From NCBI GenBank assembly GCA_963966185.1, contig CAWZYM010000327.1, forward strand, positions 534,501-598,500: a stretch of 64,000 bases of DNA, written 5' to 3'. This DNA comes from Rhabditoides inermis. Taxonomy: Eukaryota > Nematoda > Chromadorea > Rhabditida > Rhabditidae. Shown piece by piece: positions 59,281 through 64,000 of the stretch. The notes under the pieces were generated by a model, which saw nothing but the letters and a program-made list of their open reading frames with translations, made no database searches and was not told the DNA's origin. Every line of letters starts with the position of its first letter. The first letter of the stretch is position 1. The position numbers and the translations under genes are program-made.

Positions 59281-59728
59281 CAGAGGGACAAGCTGCGCGT
59301 GGTGTCGTCGCATCCCTACCTGCTGGCCGGACAGTCGCACCAGCTGCTCCGAGCATTCTATGTGCCCTACGTCAGCGAGCAGTGAGTATGAAAGGGGTTG
59401 GTGTGTACGTTGTGTGCATCACTGATCGGCGGAAGGAAGGTTGATAGTTGATATGGTGCTTGTGTGAGAAGAGGAAGAAATGGATGTTGATATTATGGTA
59501 GTGGTTGGTTATTCTGGGTAAGGCCGCGAAAACACTATTATGAAAAGCGGTGGTTGAATTGGGTTGATATAATTGTGAAGCGTATTTTTGATTGTGATGA
59601 TAACGTTTATTTGCATTCGATTGTCATTGTATTATCAGTATCGGCGATATTTTTATTGTATGAATTACAGACACTGCACCTACGGTCACTACCAGCTATT
59701 GGAGAGGATTGTGCCGACCAAGCGGTGA
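51159..59728 (+). CDS. algn-9: ALG9 alpha-1,2-mannosyltransferase (dolichol-linked oligosaccharide synthesis)
   Basis: About 20 exons: 51,159-51,253; 51,439-51,574; 51,659-51,718; 51,837-51,922; 52,345-52,414; 52,570-52,641; 52,886-53,043; 53,201-53,306; 53,688-53,789; 54,077-54,163; 54,967-55,102; 55,842-55,939; 56,025-56,098; 56,959-57,084; 57,207-57,264; 57,396-57,475; 57,565-57,666; 57,744-57,790; 58,054-58,138; 59,284-59,381; 59,671-59,728. The luminal signature near the N-terminus (CDEVYNYWEPLHLLLYG, then GFQTWEYSPLYAIRSY) is diagnostic of ALG9-type GT22 enzymes. Multi-pass hydrophobic segments follow, and HKEERFLFPIYPLIAL is the conserved C-proximal motif. The enzyme adds the seventh and ninth mannoses from dolichyl-P-mannose in the ER membrane. 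The cytoplasmic N-terminus is unusually polar (GGGGEKRQRKEKEQ). Confidence 0.95.
52054..52348 (+). repeat. Tandem duplication of an intron 3' end in ALG9
   Basis: The block GTGAAACTTATT, TTGACTGAA, TGTTGTGTTGCAGGTCGT appears at about 52,066-52,143 and again at 52,286-52,349. Only the second copy leads into a coding exon (RSYLYIWLHY). The first is a decoy acceptor followed by a stop. Confidence 0.8.
54239..54313 (+). repeat. Direct repeat flanking the nested gene, copy 1
   Basis: CAATATTAGTCGATCCGTGA and the following GATTGAAAGAGCGTGGAGATG are repeated at 54,772-54,843 in the same orientation, 530 bp away, on the other side of the antisense glycine-rich gene. Confidence 0.85.
54319..54569 (-). 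CDS. Nested glycine-rich small protein in an ALG9 intron (antisense)
   Basis: Two exons, 54,431-54,569 and 54,319-54,383, with a 47-nt intron that has GTGCGT and TTCCTTCAG ends and keeps the frame. The product is 67 residues: MGDKSAYMTP, a run of 11 Gly, YAREDYAFGG, more poly-Gly, then TPRMDVSCYLGPK before TAA. It lies wholly within an ALG9 intron on the other strand. The glycine codons are mixed GGC/GGT/GGA, and the non-Gly ends are ordinary sequence, so it is not only a repeat artefact. No signal peptide. Function unknown. There is a T(A)CAAAAG-like element about 65 bp upstream. Confidence 0.6.
54772..54843 (+). repeat. Direct repeat flanking the nested gene, copy 2
   Basis: Partner of 54,239-54,313. 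Confidence 0.85.
56328..56402 (+). other. tRNA-like sequence, probably SINE head or tRNA relic
   Basis: A-box-like TAGCGCAACTGGTTAAAG and B-box-like GCGGGTTCGGATCCGC are spaced as in a tRNA, but the acceptor ends (GCTTCTA versus CAACGAG) do not pair and there is no clean anticodon stem. It lies in an ALG9 intron. Confidence 0.5.
56690..56730 (+). repeat. Partial duplicate of the next ALG9 exon start
   Basis: GTGCAGGCTGCTGCCGTGGC closely matches the true exon start at 56,953-56,978 (CTGCAGGCTGCTTCCGTGGC). It then departs from the coding sequence, leaving a decoy acceptor 260 bp upstream. Confidence 0.75.
56869..56944. repeat. (GATT)n microsatellite
   Basis: About 19 tandem GATT units in an ALG9 intron, ending directly upstream of the exon at 56,959. 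Confidence 0.95.
58363..58435. repeat. (TA)n microsatellite, left of the transposon
   Basis: About 36 TA units directly before the foldback element. Confidence 0.95.
58436..59236 (+). mobile_element. Foldback/SINE composite in the ALG9 intron (other copy 31,619-32,407)
   Basis: It starts TCTTTTAAAAGGACTTCC, has the same ~100 bp foldback arms (58,437-58,540 against 58,620-58,728), and ends CATCCTGATAACATATA. TA microsatellites lie on both sides (58,363-58,435 and 59,235-59,279), suggesting insertion into a TA run or an element with TA ends. It occupies most of the penultimate ALG9 intron and is in the sense orientation. Confidence 0.85.
59235..59279. repeat. (TA)n microsatellite, right of the transposon
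   Basis: About 22 TA units, ending four bases before an ALG9 splice acceptor (TTCCAG). Confidence 0.95.
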
Positions 59729-60007
59729 TGAGAAGGAGCAGAAGGAGGAGGAGAAGAGGAGACGCCAAGGGACATTGGATTAGTGATAGGTAGATGAGGT
59801 GTATTCCATAAGTTATTAACCTAACGTTTCGACACGATTTTCTGGGCTTTACACGCTTTAGATTTGTTTTCGGTGTGCTGTTTTATTTCGTGTACGAATG
59901 GTGTCACTTATTTTTTTTTGTTTCGTAGGGGAGATTGTGAGTTGTTTTCCAGTCCCATTGCCGTATACGTTTCATGCTGGTTGTTAAGAGTATTGCTAGT
60001 CTGGTAA

Positions 60008-60013
60008 AATAAA
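60008..60013 (+). promoter_or_regulatory. Poly(A) signal of ALG9
   Basis: AATAAA 280 nt after the ALG9 stop codon. Confidence 0.7.
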
Positions 60014-60274
60014 TTGTTTGATTTTTGCGTGTAGAGGTTTGCGTGTGCCTATACGAAAAAACACAAAGCTAGAGGGCTTTGCCTCAACTTTTACTACCTT
60101 TGAATCGTGTTTGATGGGTGTTGGATGACGCTCATATCCATCTCGTCTCTACTTCCCCTTTTACAACTGGCTGTCCAGCAGACCCAAGTTCTCGCATGCG
60201 CACCTGGGTTGTAAACGTAGTCCTCTTCATTGACGCAACAGACTCCTTGTGCCGCTGGCGCAATCCCCCGCTCC

Positions 60275-60282
60275 TTTATAAG
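60275..60282 (+). promoter_or_regulatory. TATA-like box of the F-box-like gene
   Basis: TTTATAAG, 38 bp upstream of the proposed ATG at 60,320. Confidence 0.55.
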
Positions 60283-60319
60283 CCAGACGAGAGAGAGGGG
60301 ACGTCACATTCCAGTCATC

Positions 60320-61765
60320 ATGCATCGCGCTCTCCCCCTTCCCGCTTCGGCCGATGTGAGTGTGTAGTTGGAGTGGTTTCTGGCGTGGTCAGTCTCTTCG
60401 AGACAGATCCTTCAATAATAGTTGCGAAGTCAGTTTCAAAGAGACTGAGCTACTGACCGTTGCTTTGTAGTCGTTCCCGCTGGGCGATCTTCCGGACGTC
60501 GTCGCGCACGACCACCTCCTTCCACTTCTCGATGTGCAGGTGTGGTCGGGGATGGGCGATAGGGCATGCGTTGCTGCTTGCAGACCCGTCTCTGTCTGTT
60601 GCGCGTGTCTCGCTCGGTGCGCGCGCTCTGCTCCCGCAACCAGTCTGCCTCGTATCGCACCCCCGCCCTGCTCCGTGTCACCAACCCCCACCCGCGTTCC
60701 GAACCCGCAAGCAGGCTTCGTCTACTGGCACGTTCTAGTCACTCTGATCGCCAGCCAACTTTGCGTGTTTGCTAGGAGTTTGCTGGCCGTGCGGTTACTG
60801 TATGCGCCTGCCGTGTGTGTGAGGCTGGAGGCAGTTGTGGTCGGGCGCAGGCTTCGAGTCGCGTCGTCGCGCGACTACTCCGCATCCACCGCTACGACAT
60901 CGGAGCGCTGGACATGGGAGAGGTGAGTGTCGGAAGTGGGAGTTGTGATCAGTGCGCGCAGGGCTGCACTCGGTTCGTGCACCACTTGGCGTGCCTGCCG
61001 CGTCTCCACTCTATCCACCTGTTCTGTCTCAACTCGGTACGTCTCTCCCCCATCTGCATCGCACGGCGTATGTTTAGTTGCGTAAGCTGAAGGCGCCTGT
61101 GATCGATCGGCTGGCTGCGCTGAGGATCGCTCGTGTCTCCGCCAACCTCTTCATCTTCAACGGCTTGTTGTGCGTTTTGATCCGAGCCCTGGCTCGACTA
61201 TCCATACCACTACAGTTTGCTCGCCTACAAACACTCGTTTCCGAAGTTCGCGAGGATCGCCCGCCGATTCGACGTCAGGATTCGTCTGTATGAACGTGAG
61301 TCGACGATTCGCTTCTTTCATCTGTTGTGCAGACGGTTCCGGCTACGACGAGCCTGTGACGCGGCGTGATGCGCAGTCGCTTCGGTTGGCTGGAAACTGT
61401 CTGGAGAGGCTCGGCAAGGTCGGAGTGTGGAAGGTAGGAGGTACTCTACTCGTTCAGGTCGGCACTCTGACTGCTTGTGTGTGGGCGGACTCGGATGAGG
61501 ACGTGGCGTTGTTCACTCGCTGGCTCGACGGTGTGTTTGTCCGTCTATCAGACATACAAATGTTAGCATGATTCGTGATTTGCTGGCTCATACCATCTTA
61601 CAGTGGGGAACGGTATGTTTTATAGGTTGTCATGCCAACTCCATCTTTTGAGGTATTCGTTGCGAGCGCAAGGTTGTCGAGCAGTTTGGGGACGAGGAGC
61701 AGAAGAGGCGGCACTCGGGGCTGTTCGCGTCTCTCCTGCGGCTGACTGGCGCCAGCGAGCAGTGA
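60320..61765 (+). CDS. F-box-like protein (gene model partly uncertain)
   Basis: Exon 1 (60,320-60,355) encodes MHRALPLPASAD. Exon 2 (60,471-60,539) and exon 3 (from 60,584) encode FPLGDLPDVVAHDHLLPLLD followed by VQTRLCLLRVSRSVRALC, which fits an F-box (LPDVV...L..L.......L..VSR..R). Downstream coding exons read LLRIHRYDIGALDMGE (to ~60,922), then RFVHHLACLPRLHSIHLFCL (to ~61,035), LRKLKAPVIDRLAALRIARV (from 61,081), then SGYDEPVTRRDAQSLRL (from 61,334), and the last exon LDGIRCERKVVEQFGDEEQK to the stop at 61,763-61,765. These are leucine-rich-repeat-like. Two joins (around 60,700-60,850 and 61,150-61,200) are unclear because the simple frames have stops. By inference it is a substrate adaptor of an SCF ubiquitin ligase. 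Pseudogenisation is possible. Confidence 0.55.
60384..60458. mobile_element. Small MITE-like inverted repeat, copy 2
   Basis: GGTCAGTCTCTTCGAGAC at the left and GTTTCAAAGAGACTGAG at the right, related to 48,715-48,830. It fills intron 1 of the F-box-like gene. Confidence 0.65.
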
Positions 61766-62771
61766 CGACGCCCGATTCCCATGTTGGTTCGTACTCACGC
61801 CATGAGTTTACTTTAAATATTTTGCACTGTTCTGTTGTAGAGCGTTGATGAATTCTTGCTTAGAAAAAGCGTTGTTTTGCGGTGAGAGGCGATGAGACTG
61901 CAATTGCATGCAAGCGTAGTAGCGGTAAAAACAATTGTTATTTGATTGTAAAAAAAAAAACAACAGAAAACAATTGTTTATCAAGCCGATCCCAATACTC
62001 GCCCCAATTCTAATCAATGCAGCGAATATACGAATACAAGTGGTCAGTTGAAACATGATACGCATACAATATCTCCAGCCAGGACGCTATATAAATAGTG
62101 AAACTGTGATATGTTTTGCCCAATCACAAAAAAAATGTTTGCCATTCGCAAACGCGATGTTCCGGATGACTATTGCTGTGAAAAATTATGGAGATGCGAC
62201 TGAGCTGCCGACCTACACACTTGATTCTCTTCATGGCTATTCAAATGAAACGGACACAACGATTCCTCGAGGCAACATCTCGCTCGTTCCTTCAAATACC
62301 ACAGGCGTGACATGAATTTCAACTATACACTACACACAACCATGTCGTTTCCACCTATCCGTTTTTGGCCCAATCGAAGCAGACGAATATTTGAAACAAG
62401 GTAAGATAATACAAATGAACATCGCGTTCATTTTTGAAAGAGAAAAAAAACAACTATTCACAGTGCCTTCTATCGAGATTGAAGCAACTCAAAACTTTTA
62501 TAACACATTTATTCACGTTCACAATAACAAATGACTTTCATTTTTCATGATTTCACTTACAGAGAGAATGTGTGGTGTGTGTGTGTGTGGTGAGTTGAGC
62601 ATAGTGAAACGTATACGATATACGGTATACAATCAATACTTCACGTGGTCTCGTTTAAGTGTGTGACTAGATGCTACATGGTGGTAGGAAGACGGGGTTG
62701 TGTGGATGCGTAAAGCTTCTATCGTGGAAAACGGGGCTTGTCTACGAGAGGTATGTAGTGAGATTAGAAGA
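61766..62771. other. Spacer between convergent genes
   Basis: About 1 kb, A/T-rich. A plus-strand frame at 62,055-62,315 has no recognisable features. One GAAACGTAT word occurs at 62,606-62,614. Confidence 0.5.
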
Positions 62772-63890
62772 TTAGAAGAGGAGAGCGGCGACCGCGATGG
62801 AGGCAGCGACGGCGGCGGCCGAAGCCCCGCTCACGGCTTCGGAGTCAGAAGGCGTCTCGGACGTCGTCACGTCGTCAGTGGACACAGCTGCAGAGAAGCG
62901 ATTGATGACTGATATTGATTGATTTCTGATTGATCACTGGTTGACTGATAATTGATAGATAGATAACATCGCTTCAATTCTCACTCAATCAGCGGCACAC
63001 GACTTTTCAAATGCGAATGCGAAATGCGAGTCACCGCAAGTTTCGAATATGGAATTCCTTACCATCTAACATTATAGCTATCAGAGACACCGGTTCTTTC
63101 AAAGAGGAGGTTAGAAAATGCATGATTGAACCATCTCGCATCCGCGCTTCCTGATCGATACGGGTACGGTCTCCCCAGTATATGTAACAGAGTACATTCA
63201 TTTCATATACATATGTCTGTTGTATTGTCCCATACGCATTTGTATCTGTTTTACCATTCTTTGATTTGATCTTAATCACAAATACGTTGCACCACTTATT
63301 ACAGCCACATATTTTTGTCCCCATATGTTTTCTGAATACGCAATGATAAATAATTGAATTGAATTGAATTGAATCTATCTATCACAAGATTTGTACCGGC
63401 AAACTCTCAGAAGATAAGGCGGATAATGGGAAAAACGATAAGCTACCGTACACAAAAGTCTGCTTCGCCCCGAGTAAGTAAAGTAGTACAGTAACCACGT
63501 TACTGCTGCCACTTTCTCTAACAACTATTTCTGAAAAGTTATACTCTTCGGAAGCAGCATGAACCCGCCTTTTCAACAATCGCCAAGACCAGTGCGAAAG
63601 CAGAGTAAGTGAAACAGTACAGTAACTCAGTAACCACGCTACCGCTGCAACTTTCTCTAGGTAAAATAGTAGTAACTACGTTAATCCAGCCGCCTGAGTA
63701 AAGTACAGCACTCCCTCACCGTTGCCCATGTCTCCAGCAGGTGCCATGTCGTCCTTCTTCTCCTCCTCCTTGGGGGCCTCTGTGCGGGTCTCTGTGGGCT
63801 CCGCAGCGGGCATCGAAGCAGAGGGCGCGGCGGGCGCGGCGGGGTCAGCTCCGTCCTTCTTCTCCACCTGGATCGGCGCGTCGTCCTGCG
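62772..63890 (-). CDS. 3' end of an acidic/Ala-Pro-rich secreted or GPI-anchored protein (partial)
   Basis: Two exons visible, 63,720-63,890 and 62,772-62,887 (stop), joined in phase 1. The gene continues past the right edge. The first is low-complexity and charged (DDAPIQVEKKDGADPAAPAA, PTETRTEAPKEEEKKDD). The last exon runs VSTDDVTTSETPSDSEAVSG and ends ASAAAVAASIAVAALLF, a short hydrophobic stretch at the very C-terminus after a small-residue patch, which is what a GPI-attachment signal looks like. No family recognised. The 830-bp intron contains a LINE fragment. Confidence 0.6.
62990..63375 (+). mobile_element. LINE 3' fragment (non-LTR retrotransposon, reverse-transcriptase ORF end)
   Basis: The plus-strand frame reads RIWNSLPSNIIAIRDTGSFK and EEVRKCMIEPSRIRAS before a stop at about 63,150. 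This WNSLP...SFK pattern is the conserved C-terminus of Jockey/CR1-like reverse transcriptases. It is followed by ~220 bp of 3' UTR and a short (GAATT)n tail (63,355-63,375). It is 5'-truncated, as usual for LINEs, and inserted antisense to the host gene. Confidence 0.75.
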
Positions 63891-64000
63891 CTGGAAATGT
63901 CATCGTCACTCAAAAGCGTTTTCCACTTCCTTATTAGTATTTTTCCAGATGCTTTGTGTTCTTGTGGAGTGGCTGAAACTTATTCGATAGGGTGGAGTTT

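Noticed and set aside
62055..62315. 87-codon plus-strand frame
   Set aside because: No domain, no homology I recognise and no promoter or splice evidence.
1..64000. CRISPR array, bacterial operons or riboswitches
   Set aside because: The window is spliced eukaryotic DNA. The regular repeats present are microsatellites, coding repeats or transposon ends.

Overview
The window is nuclear DNA from a nematode, probably a chromadorean. The evidence is two cuticle collagen loci with Gly-X-Y repeats and a furin-like site, two secreted ShKT-domain genes, a pair of CxxxCxxxC ('C_tripleX') repeat genes of a type known mainly from Caenorhabditis, genes cut into 50-150 bp exons, and T-rich 3' splice sites placed just before start codons, as in spliced-leader trans-splicing. 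I cannot name the species.

Layout from left to right. (1) 1-10,627 (+): the 3' main part of a DEG/ENaC ion-channel gene with a large extracellular coiled insertion. Its introns carry a tRNA-Ser and a tRNA-derived SINE. (2) 11,222-28,857: a big inverted duplication of a cysteine-rich C_tripleX gene. The right copy (+, 20,916-28,419) is complete, with a signal peptide and a tRNA-Ile in one intron. The left copy (-, 11,631-17,947) starts abruptly at an internal exon, and one intron has been filled with transposons. (3) 29,699-31,294 (+): a three-domain ShKT secreted protein. (4) 31,568-36,479: a near-perfect ~1.8 kb-arm palindrome made of two inverted copies of a terminal-inverted-repeat element, its left arm interrupted by a foldback/SINE composite. 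(5) 38,369-46,346: an intact cuticle collagen (+), then a second inverted duplication. In it a dead collagen (+, 39.9-40.8 kb) and a decaying collagen (-, 44.9-45.9 kb), each with a divergent cysteine-rich ORF, flank a casein-kinase-1-like gene (-, 41,898-44,444). (6) 46,673-47,223 (+): a one-domain ShKT protein. (7) 47,566-59,728 (+): mitochondrial ribosomal protein mS22 followed closely by the ALG9 mannosyltransferase, possibly an operon. One ALG9 intron hosts an antisense glycine-rich gene and another a transposon. (8) 60,320-61,765 (+): an F-box-like gene. (9) 62,772 to the right edge (-): the 3' end of an acidic/Ala-rich protein with a GPI-like tail, whose intron holds a LINE fragment.

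Three features stand out across the window. First, there are three separate inverted duplications. Second, almost every gene has long (CT)n or (GA)n tracts in introns, and these keep position and strand between duplicated genes. Third, a short dispersed word, TGAAACGTAT, occurs about 25 times, essentially only in introns and gene flanks and absent from the 28-49 kb segment. Gene functions are mixed (channel, cuticle/secreted, translation, glycosylation, kinase) and only mS22-ALG9 looks like a co-transcribed unit.
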